Of a stretch of DNA of 64,000 nt, positions 53,866 through 62,506 are shown one piece after another. Where the stretch lies: the NCBI GenBank assembly GCA_902774685.1, contig CACYJH010000006.1, positions 21,037 to 85,036 of the forward strand. Reading direction: 5' to 3'. A program made the translations under genes and the position numbers. The notes under the pieces are model-generated. The model was not told where the DNA came from. It ran no database searches and worked only from the letters and a program-made list of their open reading frames with translations. Position 1 is the stretch's first letter; every line of letters begins with the position of its first letter. The stretch is from an uncultured Methanobrevibacter sp. (GTDB lineage: Archaea; Methanobacteriota; Methanobacteria; Methanobacteriales; Methanobacteriaceae).

Positions 53866-54717
53866 ATGAGCAGCATAACTGACGTTGTAAAGGAAGGATT
53901 GAAATATCCTTTCAATGATGGCAAAAAGGTTTTGACCTTAGGTATAATCTTAGTTGTTTCCAGTCTTGTTTCAATCTTCATGGAATATATGGTCTTTGAC
54001 AATATGAGGACATTAGCCAATGCCGCTCCTATAGACACTGTTCAAGCGGCAATATCCGCTCTTCCTCCAAGCAGTGTAGCATTGGTGGTCTTGTCTTGGA
54101 TTGTATCATTAATATTTGCACTCTTTTGTGCAGGATACCTTTATGATGTAATCAAATATTCCATTGAAAAGAGATCTGACCTTCCAGGATTTTCAGACAT
54201 CAAAGGAATCTTCGTAAATGGTATAAAAACAGTAATTGTTGAAATTGCATATATGATATTGCCTTTCATCCTATTCCTCCTTGGATTGATGTTGACTGTA
54301 AATGAGGCAGTAAGCAGTTCCGTCAATACAATTGGTGGAATTTTGGTAGTCATTGCAATGATATTCCTAATATTTGCAGCTTTGGTGGAAATTATGGCAA
54401 TCTGCAATATGGTTGCAAAAGATGACTTGAAGGCAGCATTTGACTTCAAAGGAATTTTAGCTCAAATCAAAAGCATCGGTTGGGGAAGATTCATCGGAAT
54501 CATCATATTCTCTGGTGTAGTGATAGCAATCATCTCAGTATTCTTTGAGATGATTTTTGGAGCAATAGCTACTGGCTTAAGCATTTTGATAGGTTCTGCA
54601 TTGGTAATGGTCTTAACCAAAACAATCTTGGATTCCTTGCTTGTCAATCCATATATCAGTATTGTCTTAAGCAGAGTCTATGGATCCATTTATAGAGAAG
54701 CAAATAGTATTGAATAA
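53866..54717 (+). CDS. DUF4013-like membrane protein, second copy
   Basis: A 283-residue homologue of the preceding protein, with about six or seven hydrophobic segments. The GLKYPFNDGKKVLTLG start and KRSDLPGFSDIKGIFVNGIK segment match DUF4013. CAGGTGG precedes the ATG. The two genes are adjacent and likely form a heteromeric or serial membrane complex, which is inference. Confidence 0.8.
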   Translation: MSSITDVVKEGLKYPFNDGKKVLTLGIILVVSSLVSIFMEYMVFDNMRTLANAAPIDTVQAAISALPPSSVALVVLSWIVSLIFALFCAGYLYDVIKYSIEKRSDLPGFSDIKGIFVNGIKTVIVEIAYMILPFILFLLGLMLTVNEAVSSSVNTIGGILVVIAMIFLIFAALVEIMAICNMVAKDDLKAAFDFKGILAQIKSIGWGRFIGIIIFSGVVIAIISVFFEMIFGAIATGLSILIGSALVMVLTKTILDSLLVNPYISIVLSRVYGSIYREANSIE

Positions 54718-54841
54718 TTTTTAAATTATTCTTTTTAATTTTTTCAAAAAAAAAAATAATTAACATAATATATCAAAAATTCGAAAAATTAACTAAAATT
54801 TTTAACTAAACTTTTTAACTAAACTTTTTATAGGTGTAAAA

Positions 54842-55657
54842 ATGAAATTCAATTCAAAATATGCATATATCCTATCTGCATTATTCGTTCTTGCAATTGT
54901 AATTTCAAGTGTAGGGGCAGCAGATCTAGTGAAGGGGGACTTTGGAAATGAAGGTTTCCAAATAGATATTCCTTCAGGTAGTGACTTTTCAAAAGCGGCT
55001 ACCACCAACTTGAACTTTGGCGACATGGCTATGAATATGGATGTTTTTGAAAACAAAGGAGACAATGCTAAGGACATTAGCTCAATCATTTATTTCAAAG
55101 ACGGAACTCCAGATAAAGAAATCGTTTCAGACATGTTTGCTGACCTTAAAAAAGATGGAAAAGTCATTGAGGAAACCGATGATCTTCTTGTAGTCGAAAC
55201 CCAAAATTCCAATGATTTCTTGAATTTTGACATTGGAAACGGATTTAATGATTTATGGAACTTTGCAGATGGAATCTTTTCATTCGGTGACAACAATATT
55301 GATGTATCAACTCAAGATGCAGATGTTAAGGTATCTGGTGATAATGGAATAAATGTTGCAGATGCTGAAAATAACACTGTCTCAATATCATCTGAAGGAT
55401 TACACGTCAGTGATGCAAGCGGTGAAGATGTCTCTATATCTGCTGATGGAGTAAAAGTCTCTGGAGGAAACGATTCTGATGGAGAATCTGCAGATGCAAA
55501 TGTTTCAGTTGATGCAGATGCCTTTGCAAATGTTGAAAATGGAGATTATTTAATCTGCTTAAAAAATTCTGCAAATGATCAAATAATCATCATAACCGGA
55601 AACGATTTGGATTTAATGAAGTCAATTGCAGAAACTGCATCATTCAGTGAGAAATAA
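54842..55657 (+). CDS. Secreted protein of unknown function
   Basis: A 271-residue protein with a signal peptide (MKFNSKYAYILSALFVLAIV, cleavage after about Ala26 in SVGAAD). The mature part is acidic, Asp/Asn/Ser-rich, with SLNFGDMAMNMDV-like beta segments and a repetitive stretch at about 160-225 (ADVKVSGDNGINVADAE, GVKVSGGNDSDGES). No catalytic motif is visible. ATAGGTG precedes the ATG. It is 124 bp after the DUF4013 genes, so co-transcription is possible but not certain. Confidence 0.75.
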   Translation: MKFNSKYAYILSALFVLAIVISSVGAADLVKGDFGNEGFQIDIPSGSDFSKAATTNLNFGDMAMNMDVFENKGDNAKDISSIIYFKDGTPDKEIVSDMFADLKKDGKVIEETDDLLVVETQNSNDFLNFDIGNGFNDLWNFADGIFSFGDNNIDVSTQDADVKVSGDNGINVADAENNTVSISSEGLHVSDASGEDVSISADGVKVSGGNDSDGESADANVSVDADAFANVENGDYLICLKNSANDQIIIITGNDLDLMKSIAETASFSEK

Positions 55658-55762
55658 AATTTTAATTAATTTTATTCTCCAAATCTTTTTATCCAAAACT
55701 ATTTATTTTTATTATTCCTCCAATTTTCATAGTTTTAGAATATTATCATCATAATTATAAAA

Positions 55763-55815
55763 AAATAATATGGTGATAATATTCTCACCTCATTTATTAT
55801 TTTTTCTTTTCTTTT
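55763..55815 (+). terminator. Hairpin and T-tract terminator
   Basis: GGTGA (55772-55776) pairs with TCACC (55785-55789) and the flanking AATAAT/ATTATT can extend it. T-rich runs follow from 55800. Confidence 0.5.
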
Positions 55816-55872
55816 TTTTAATTATGATAATTGTTTTTTATCATTTTTTTATCTTTTTTGTTTTTTATTTTT

Positions 55873-56250
55873 TTAACTGATTAATTCTTCAATTGATCTG
55901 TATAATTCCTCTAAAACGGAATAGATCTTATCTCCAATGACTATTTTAGGTTCTATATTGGCACCATAGCTATTTAAAACCTTATTTTGGTATCGGATTT
56001 CTATTTTCCAAGTAAATCCTCCTTCCAATGTGCAGCCCATATACTCCTCTTCCAAATCCCAAAGACCTATTTTTTCTATATTTTCCCAAAATCTGGTCCA
56101 TTTTTCCTCATCAATGCTGCATATATCAATCATTTCAGGATTCGGGTCATTTACCATAAGAATATTATTCATTAACTTAATGGATTTTGTTCCATTGAAT
56201 TCATGTTTATAGCTTATTTCAAACAGTTCTGGAAGATAATCTCTTGTCAT
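55873..56250 (-). CDS. Hypothetical protein
   Basis: A 125-residue soluble protein that I do not recognise. It has a repeated acidic/aromatic character (DYLPELFEISYKHEFNG, IDICSIDEEKWTRFWENIE, WDLEEEYMGCTLEGG). The ATG at 56250 has AAGGA before it; the longer frame starts with a TTG without support. It converges on the secreted-protein gene. Confidence 0.65.
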   Translation of the reverse strand: MTRDYLPELFEISYKHEFNGTKSIKLMNNILMVNDPNPEMIDICSIDEEKWTRFWENIEKIGLWDLEEEYMGCTLEGGFTWKIEIRYQNKVLNSYGANIEPKIVIGDKIYSVLEELYRSIEELIS

Positions 56251-56399
56251 GTTGTATTTCCTTTTAATTATCAATCAAAATTTTAATCAAATTAATTATT
56301 AATATTAAACTTATATATTATAAAATTTATAATTTAACTAACTAAAAATGAGTTTAAAATCAAATATTTAAGAACTTAAATAAATTAATGGGGATTGAT

Positions 56400-57215
56400 A
56401 TGATTAGATTCAATGATTATTTAGACAGATTATCCATTATTAAGGTTTTATCCTTCTTTTTATTGGTCATGTTGGTTCTTACATTAGGTTCTATGGTCTT
56501 TAACTTTTATTTGGGAAACCTGTTTTTTAAATTCATTTTATATTCTGTCATGCTTTTGTTTTTTGTTTATAAGTTTCATCAGATTGATTTAAAAGAAAAT
56601 TCTGGTGATTCCTTTTTAGATTCATTAAGAAATGAGCGCAATTCAATATTTGAAGTTTCAAACATTCAATCAATCTCATTTATTGTGGTTGCAAACATAC
56701 TTTTTGTTTCAACAATTTACTTCATTTTAAAGTATTTGGCAGGATTATCTATCATAAGTTTTGATTCTCCTCTATTTGGAGATTTCAGTTCCTTAAGTGC
56801 TGAATTTCTATTATTGTATTTCATAACTGTGGTGATTCTATCTCCAATCATAGAAGAACTATTGTTTAGAGGAATATTCTTAAGAAGATTCAACAAGGAA
56901 TTGGATAATTTGACATTGGCAATTCTTATCACCTCGATATTGTTTGGTTTTTGCCATGGATTCGGAGGCATTTTAGGAGCTATTCTATTTGGTATTTGCG
57001 TTTCAATTCTCTATATCAAGTCAAGGAATATTTTGGTGCCTATATTTGCTCACTTTTTGAATAATCTAATCTCATTCCTAATTGCACTTGCTGGAATCGA
57101 ATATTTCATCCAAGGAAATCTGATTGTGATTGTTTTGATAGTCATCTTAGCTATTGCCTCTAATTTTGTACTGTTCAAGGCAATTTTAAAGGAATGGCCT
57201 ACTAATATGGAATAA
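56400..57215 (+). CDS. CPBP family intramembrane metalloprotease-like protein, third copy
   Basis: A 271-residue protein with about eight hydrophobic segments. The motifs EELLFRGIFLRRF, FCHGFGGILGA and FAHFLNNLI are the CPBP catalytic set. It lacks the DFNVRLRTI N-terminus of the two other copies. GGGGATT lies before the ATG at 56400, so the upstream ATG at 56388 is not used. It forms part of the same membrane-protease island. Confidence 0.85.
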   Translation: MIRFNDYLDRLSIIKVLSFFLLVMLVLTLGSMVFNFYLGNLFFKFILYSVMLLFFVYKFHQIDLKENSGDSFLDSLRNERNSIFEVSNIQSISFIVVANILFVSTIYFILKYLAGLSIISFDSPLFGDFSSLSAEFLLLYFITVVILSPIIEELLFRGIFLRRFNKELDNLTLAILITSILFGFCHGFGGILGAILFGICVSILYIKSRNILVPIFAHFLNNLISFLIALAGIEYFIQGNLIVIVLIVILAIASNFVLFKAILKEWPTNME

Positions 57216-57300
57216 AAAATCTTATTTTTATTTAAATTTTATATATTTTATATTTATAATAATCATAAAGTTTATAATACTTTAAAATATAATTTATCTT

Positions 57301-57906
57301 ATGTTTAGATTTACAGGTAAAGAGATAAGAGATTTAATTATATCCTTTATAGTAATTGCTTTAGGATTTACCATTCTTTACTCTAATGGCGATTACAGCC
57401 ATGTCACTTTAATCTTTCCAATAGTGATGATTGGAGTGGGGGCAGGATTTATATTCCACGAATTGGGACATAAGTTCGTTGCAATGCATTATGGATATTA
57501 TGCAGAATATGAGTTATGGCCTACAGGATTGCTTATTGCATTAGCCAGTTCATTTTTCGGATTCATATTTGCAGCTCCTGGAGCAGTTGTCATTTACAGT
57601 CAAGGAATGGATGAGAAGACAAATGGATTGATTTCAATTGCAGGTCCACTTGTGAATATTGCATTAGGTTTGATATTCTTCCTGATTTTAGGATCTCTTG
57701 GAAATTATGTATATACTGAAACCGGAGCTATAGTTCAATTAATCTGTGTGCTTGGTACAAGAATCAATTTCTTCTTGGCAGCATTTAACCTATTGCCGAT
57801 ACCTCCATTGGATGGTTCTAAAGTAATGTCCTGGAGCGTTCCAATTTGGTTGATAACCTTTGCAGTTGCAGCAATCTTGGTTTTAGTCTTCGGAGGATTC
57901 ATATAA
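57301..57906 (+). CDS. Site-2 protease family (M50) membrane metalloprotease
   Basis: A 201-residue protein with about six hydrophobic segments. The zinc motif HELGH at residues 53-57 and the third ligand region LLPIPPLDGSKV near residue 177 are intact. GPLVNIALGL is the conserved mid-segment. Such proteases cut transmembrane substrates. No PDZ or CBS domain is present. There is no ribosome binding site; the TATA-like TTTATAATA about 30 bp upstream suggests a leaderless start. Confidence 0.88.
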   Translation: MFRFTGKEIRDLIISFIVIALGFTILYSNGDYSHVTLIFPIVMIGVGAGFIFHELGHKFVAMHYGYYAEYELWPTGLLIALASSFFGFIFAAPGAVVIYSQGMDEKTNGLISIAGPLVNIALGLIFFLILGSLGNYVYTETGAIVQLICVLGTRINFFLAAFNLLPIPPLDGSKVMSWSVPIWLITFAVAAILVLVFGGFI

Positions 57907-58128
57907 ATTTTTAATATTATTTATTTTTTTAAATATTCTTTCTATTTTTATATTTTTCTTCAAGTTAAACTAAAAGTTTTAATATAAGAAATGATAGAAA
58001 TAGTTAATACTTATAAAAGATATAATTATATTATAATTCTAAATTATGATTCAAGATATAATTATCAGATTGTAATTTCAAACTAATAAAAATTTATTCA
58101 ATTTATTCAATTATTTTAATGTGATACT

Positions 58129-58290
58129 ATGGCAAAGAAAAACGATAAAATCAGCATGCCTATGAGTGGGGCAGGTTTAGTAAGATACTTTGATGACGAA
58201 AGTGTAGGTCCAAAAATCGCTCCTGAAATAGTTATTGCTATTACTGTAATTTTAGGAATCTTCTGTTTCATCTTAAGATTCTCCGTATAG
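58129..58290 (+). CDS. secG: Preprotein translocase subunit Sec61-beta
   Basis: A 53-residue protein. It has a basic N-terminus (MAKKNDKISMPMSGAGLVRY), then FDDESVGPKIAPEIVIAITV and one transmembrane helix to the C-terminus, matching archaeal Sec61-beta (GLVRYFDEE...GPKI). It is the small subunit of the Sec61/SecY translocon. GTGAT precedes the ATG. Confidence 0.93.
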   Translation: MAKKNDKISMPMSGAGLVRYFDDESVGPKIAPEIVIAITVILGIFCFILRFSV

Positions 58291-58682
58291 ATATTTTCTT
58301 TTTTTATTTTCAAATTCTTTTTTTTATTTAATAAAATTTAATTCGTATTATTTAAAACAAATTATTTTTTCTCATATTTTTTCTCATATTTTTTCTTATA
58401 ATTTTCTTAGAATTTTTATCATGATTTTTCCCATATTATCTCTCACATTTTTCATAAAAATTTCAATTTTTGATTAGTTTTTAATTGCTCTCTTAATATC
58501 TTTAAATAAGAGTATGAATATAATAATATTAAGTGAAAATATTCAAAAATTTTTAATAATTTTTAAGATTTTTAAAATTAATTAAATGGCTTAAAATACA
58601 ATTTAAACTATTAAAAATAATTTAAAACAATTTAAAACACTTTATATAAACACAATGAATTTATTAGCTATTAGGGATTATA
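58291..58682 (+). other. AT-rich gap between sec61-beta and polC
   Basis: This 392-bp region has no gene. It begins with T-rich terminator sequence, including three 12-bp units (ATTTTTTCTCAT) at 58364-58399. The TATA-like TTTATATAAA at 58641-58650 is the likely polC promoter, and AGGGAT is the polC ribosome binding site. Confidence 0.7.
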
Positions 58683-61600
58683 ATGGATGCTGGAATGGAT
58701 TATTTTGAAAGATTGGAAAGTGAGACTCTTAAGCTGTATGATATAGCTAATGAAGCGAGATCAAAAGGGTTTGATGTTGAGCTTGAAACTGAAATTCCAT
58801 TGGCAAAGGACTTGGCAGAAAGAGTGGAAGGGCTTGTAGGCCCTAAAGGTATTGCTAAGCGTATCAAGGAATTGGAAAAGGATATGTCAAGGGAAGAGGT
58901 TGCATTTGAAATAGCTGCTGAAATTGCATCTCAGGAATCAAATGAAACCGGTGCCAAATTGGAAGCTGAAAAGCAGGCTTTTGCAGACCAAGGATTAAGA
59001 ACCGCTTTAGCTATTTTGACAGAAGGGGTTGTAGCTGCTCCTTTGGAAGGGATTTCTGGAGTAAAGATCAAAGACAATTCTGATGGGACCAAATATGTTG
59101 CTGTATACTTTGCTGGACCTATTCGTAGTGCAGGAGGTACTGCAGCTGCGTTATCTGTTCTTTTAGGTGATAAGATACGTGTAGCTACTGGTCTTGATAT
59201 ATATAAGCCTACAGATGATGAGATAGAAAGATATGTGGAAGAAGTTGAGCTTTATGAATCAGAAGTAACTAATTTGCAATACTCTCCAACTCCTGAAGAG
59301 GTTAGGTTAGCTGCAAGAAGCATTCCTGTTGAAGTCAGTGGAGAACCTACCGACCAAGTGGAAGTGTCTCACAGAGACTTGCCTCGTGTAGAAACCAATA
59401 ACATTAGAGGTGGGGCTCTTCTTGCTATGGTTGAAGGGGTTATTCAGAAATCCAAAAAGATCTTAAAATATGCCCATACCCTTAAATTGGACAGTTGGGA
59501 ATTTTTAGCTGAGTATGCTAAGGGTGTAGGCTCTTCCAGTGAAGAGGAAAGCTCTTCTGAGGGAGATAGCGAAGAAATCGTTGAAGAGATTGATGATAAC
59601 ATCATTGATAAGGATGAACTCTTTGAACATTCCAAATATGCTCACGATATCATTGGCGGAAGGCCGGTATTAGGTTATCCTTCAGAAAAAGGAGGGTTCC
59701 GTCTCAGATACGGTCGTTCAAGAAATACTGGGCTTGCAACAATGGGTGTTCACCCTGCTACAATGGAATTGTTGGAATTTTTGGCTGTCGGTACACAATT
59801 GAAAATAGAAAGGCCTGGAAAAGGTAACTGTGTAGTTCCTGTAGACTCAATCGAAGGACCTACCGTAAAGCTGAAATCCGGTGAAGTTCGCAGATTGGAT
59901 TCCATTGAAGATGCAAGAAAGGTCAAGGGAAAAGTTGTTGAGATTCTTTTCTTGGGAGACATGCTTGTTGCATTCGGTGAATTCTTAAGAAACAACCAGC
60001 CTATGTTAGGTGCTTGCTGGTGTGAGGAATGGTGGATTGAAACAATAAGGAATTCAGAAAAATACCAATCATTCTCAGATGAAGAGAAGGAAGCATTTGA
60101 TTTGGAATCATTGCAAACCAAGAAATTCACCGCTGAAGAGGCATTCAAATACACCGAAGAGTTCAATGTTCCTCTCCATCCTGAATACACTTATTATTAT
60201 AATGACATTTCCATCAAGGATTTGGTTGACTTAAGCCAGTGGCTGGATACCCAAAGGGACTATTTGGAAACTGGCTATCAAAACGGCGAAGACTTGGAGC
60301 TTGATTTGTCCTATCAAAAAAGGATTCTTGAAGTTATGGGTCTTCCTCACAAATTGGTAGATGGAAAAGTCATCATTGAAAAAAATTATGCTTATGCCTT
60401 GCTCAAAACCATAAATGCGGATTATTCAAAGTATCTCGCTGACGAGTATTATAAGATGAAAGTCGTTGACATCATCAATGAAAACATCGATTTCGAGATT
60501 AAGGATAAGGCGCCATGCTATATCGGTACAAGGGTAGGAAGGCCTGAAAAATCAAAAGAAAGATTGATGAGGCCTGCTCCTCATGTGCTTTTCCCTATCG
60601 GCAATAATGGTGGAAGCAGACGTTTGGTTGCAGAAGCTGCCAAAAAGAAAAAGATTAAGGTTGAATTTGCGAGAAGGGAATGTACCAATCCTGACTGCAG
60701 ATTAACATCATTCCAAGCAATTTGTCCACATTGCGGATCTCCAACTGTAATCGGCAAATCCGGTCAAAAGGACATTAACTTGGCTCATATGCTTTCCAAA
60801 GCCTCCAATAATGTAGGAGTTCGTAAGGTTGATGAGGTCAAGGGAGTAGTAGGTCTGATTTCTGAAGACAAGCTACCGGAACCTTTGGAAAAAGGTATCC
60901 TTAGGGCTAAAAATGGGGTCTTCACATTTAAGGAAGGAACCATTCGTCATGACTCTACAGACTTGCCGCTAACTCACTTCATTCCAAGTGAAATTGGAGT
61001 AACTGTTCCAAAGCTATTGGAAATGGGATACACTAAGGACTGCTACGGTCAAGATATAGTAAGCGAGGACCAAATCATTGAACTTAAGGTTCAGGATATT
61101 GTAGTTTCCGACAATTGCGGTGATTATCTTGTAGGTGTAGCCAATTTCGTTGATGACCTTCTTGAAAGGTATTATGGAATGGAAAGATTCTACAATGTAA
61201 GCGACAAATATGATTTGATTGGCCATCTCATTGCTGGTCTTGCTCCCCACACTTCTGCAGGAGTATTAGGTCGTATTGTAGGATTTACAAAGGCATTAGG
61301 CTGTTATGCACACCCTTACTTCCACTCTGCAAAAAGGAGAAACTGTGACAGTGACGAAGATTCTGTCCTTTTATTGCTTGATGCATTGATCAATTTCTCC
61401 AAATCATACTTGCCGAGCACTCGTGGAGGAAGTATGGATGCTCCTTTGGTTTTATCCACACGTATAGATCCAGAGGAGATAGACGATGAATCCCACAACT
61501 TGGACATCTTTGAAAGATTCCCACTGGAATTCTTTGAAAGGTCTCAAGAACCTTTGAAACCTGCTGAGATGCTGGATTTGGTTGACAATGTAGCAAAGCA

Positions 61601-62099
61601 TTTAGGTACTGACAGACAGTATCATGACCTGATGTTTTCCCATCACACCTCAAACATTCATGCAGGACCTAAAGTCTGTCTATACAAACGTTTAGGTTCA
61701 ATGAAAGAGAAGGTGGAAGCTCAAATTCATTTGGCAGAACTCATTAGGGCAGTGGATCAAAGGGGAGTTGTTGAAGGTGTATTGTCATCTCACTTCTTGC
61801 CGGATATCATGGGAAATTCAAGAGCATTCTCCAAACAGAAGGTCAGATGTCCTAAATGTGGTGCAAAATATAGAAGAATGCCACTTACAGGTAAATGCAA
61901 ATGTGGTGGAGACTTGATTCTCAGCGTATCAAAAGGGTCTGTTGTAAAGTATCTTGAAATTTCACAGAACCTTGTAAACAGATACCCTGTATCACACTAT
62001 CTTGAGCAAAGACTGGAAATTCAGGAATTTGGTATCAATTCATTATTTGAAAGTGATAAGTCAAAACAAAGTTCATTGGACGTTTTCTTTGGAAAATAA
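58683..62099 (+). CDS. polC: DNA polymerase II large subunit DP2 (PolD)
   Basis: The 1138-residue catalytic subunit of the archaeal D-family replicative polymerase, which works with small subunit DP1. The start GMDYFERLESETLKLYDIA and YFAGPIRSAGGTAAALSV are typical. The catalytic acidic motif NCDSDEDS lies at about 887-894 (Asp889, Asp891). Zinc-ribbon cysteines are at about 674-690 and near the C-terminus (VRCPKCGAKY and GKCKCGG). No intein is present, and the length is normal. A Ser/Glu-rich linker sits at about 280-305. Confidence 0.96.
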   Translation: MDAGMDYFERLESETLKLYDIANEARSKGFDVELETEIPLAKDLAERVEGLVGPKGIAKRIKELEKDMSREEVAFEIAAEIASQESNETGAKLEAEKQAFADQGLRTALAILTEGVVAAPLEGISGVKIKDNSDGTKYVAVYFAGPIRSAGGTAAALSVLLGDKIRVATGLDIYKPTDDEIERYVEEVELYESEVTNLQYSPTPEEVRLAARSIPVEVSGEPTDQVEVSHRDLPRVETNNIRGGALLAMVEGVIQKSKKILKYAHTLKLDSWEFLAEYAKGVGSSSEEESSSEGDSEEIVEEIDDNIIDKDELFEHSKYAHDIIGGRPVLGYPSEKGGFRLRYGRSRNTGLATMGVHPATMELLEFLAVGTQLKIERPGKGNCVVPVDSIEGPTVKLKSGEVRRLDSIEDARKVKGKVVEILFLGDMLVAFGEFLRNNQPMLGACWCEEWWIETIRNSEKYQSFSDEEKEAFDLESLQTKKFTAEEAFKYTEEFNVPLHPEYTYYYNDISIKDLVDLSQWLDTQRDYLETGYQNGEDLELDLSYQKRILEVMGLPHKLVDGKVIIEKNYAYALLKTINADYSKYLADEYYKMKVVDIINENIDFEIKDKAPCYIGTRVGRPEKSKERLMRPAPHVLFPIGNNGGSRRLVAEAAKKKKIKVEFARRECTNPDCRLTSFQAICPHCGSPTVIGKSGQKDINLAHMLSKASNNVGVRKVDEVKGVVGLISEDKLPEPLEKGILRAKNGVFTFKEGTIRHDSTDLPLTHFIPSEIGVTVPKLLEMGYTKDCYGQDIVSEDQIIELKVQDIVVSDNCGDYLVGVANFVDDLLERYYGMERFYNVSDKYDLIGHLIAGLAPHTSAGVLGRIVGFTKALGCYAHPYFHSAKRRNCDSDEDSVLLLLDALINFSKSYLPSTRGGSMDAPLVLSTRIDPEEIDDESHNLDIFERFPLEFFERSQEPLKPAEMLDLVDNVAKHLGTDRQYHDLMFSHHTSNIHAGPKVCLYKRLGSMKEKVEAQIHLAELIRAVDQRGVVEGVLSSHFLPDIMGNSRAFSKQKVRCPKCGAKYRRMPLTGKCKCGGDLILSVSKGSVVKYLEISQNLVNRYPVSHYLEQRLEIQEFGINSLFESDKSKQSSLDVFFGK

Positions 62100-62506
62100 T
62101 TGTTTTATCTAATCACAATTGGAAAATGATTCTATTGGATTTATGATTTCCTTTTTAATTAAGGGGTCATCCCTTTATTTTTAATTTTTAATTTTTATGA
62201 AGTTTTAAGTATTTTTCATAGTCATAATTGTTATCACAAATATTGTTCGTATCAAAACGAATGATTTATATACATCTTATGACATATATTATTTCGTGAA
62301 GTAACTAACTTTTTGTATAGTTACTAACTTTCGTATAATATCGAACTGATATTATACATGTAAGAACATAATATTTAGTAATCAATTGAAAGTTTTATCT
62401 AAAATTTTTTAACTTATGCTTATTGATTATTTTACTTTTAATTAAGTGCTTGCTAACTCTTACTTTTAATAGAATATGGGTTTGTGAGATTTTTAGAGGT
62501 GTTAAA
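62100..62506 (+). promoter_or_regulatory. Intergenic region with polC terminator and nrdD leader
   Basis: This 407-bp gap first holds a small hairpin (AAGGG/CCCTT, 62161-62175) followed by a T-tract, probably the polC terminator. A TATA-like ATTTATATAC at about 62264-62273 predicts a start near 62297. GTAACTA/TAGTTAC (62301-62324) and GTATAATATC/GATATTATAC (62333-62357) are two inverted repeats just after it. The predicted 5' leader would be about 210 nt. GAGGTG is the nrdD ribosome binding site. Confidence 0.55.

Noticed and set aside
59750..60190. 146-residue minus-strand frame within polC
   Set aside because: Shadow of PolD DP2, whose domain motifs fill the plus frame.
58683..62099. Intein in PolD large subunit
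   Set aside because: The protein has the normal length and no intein splicing motifs interrupt the catalytic region.
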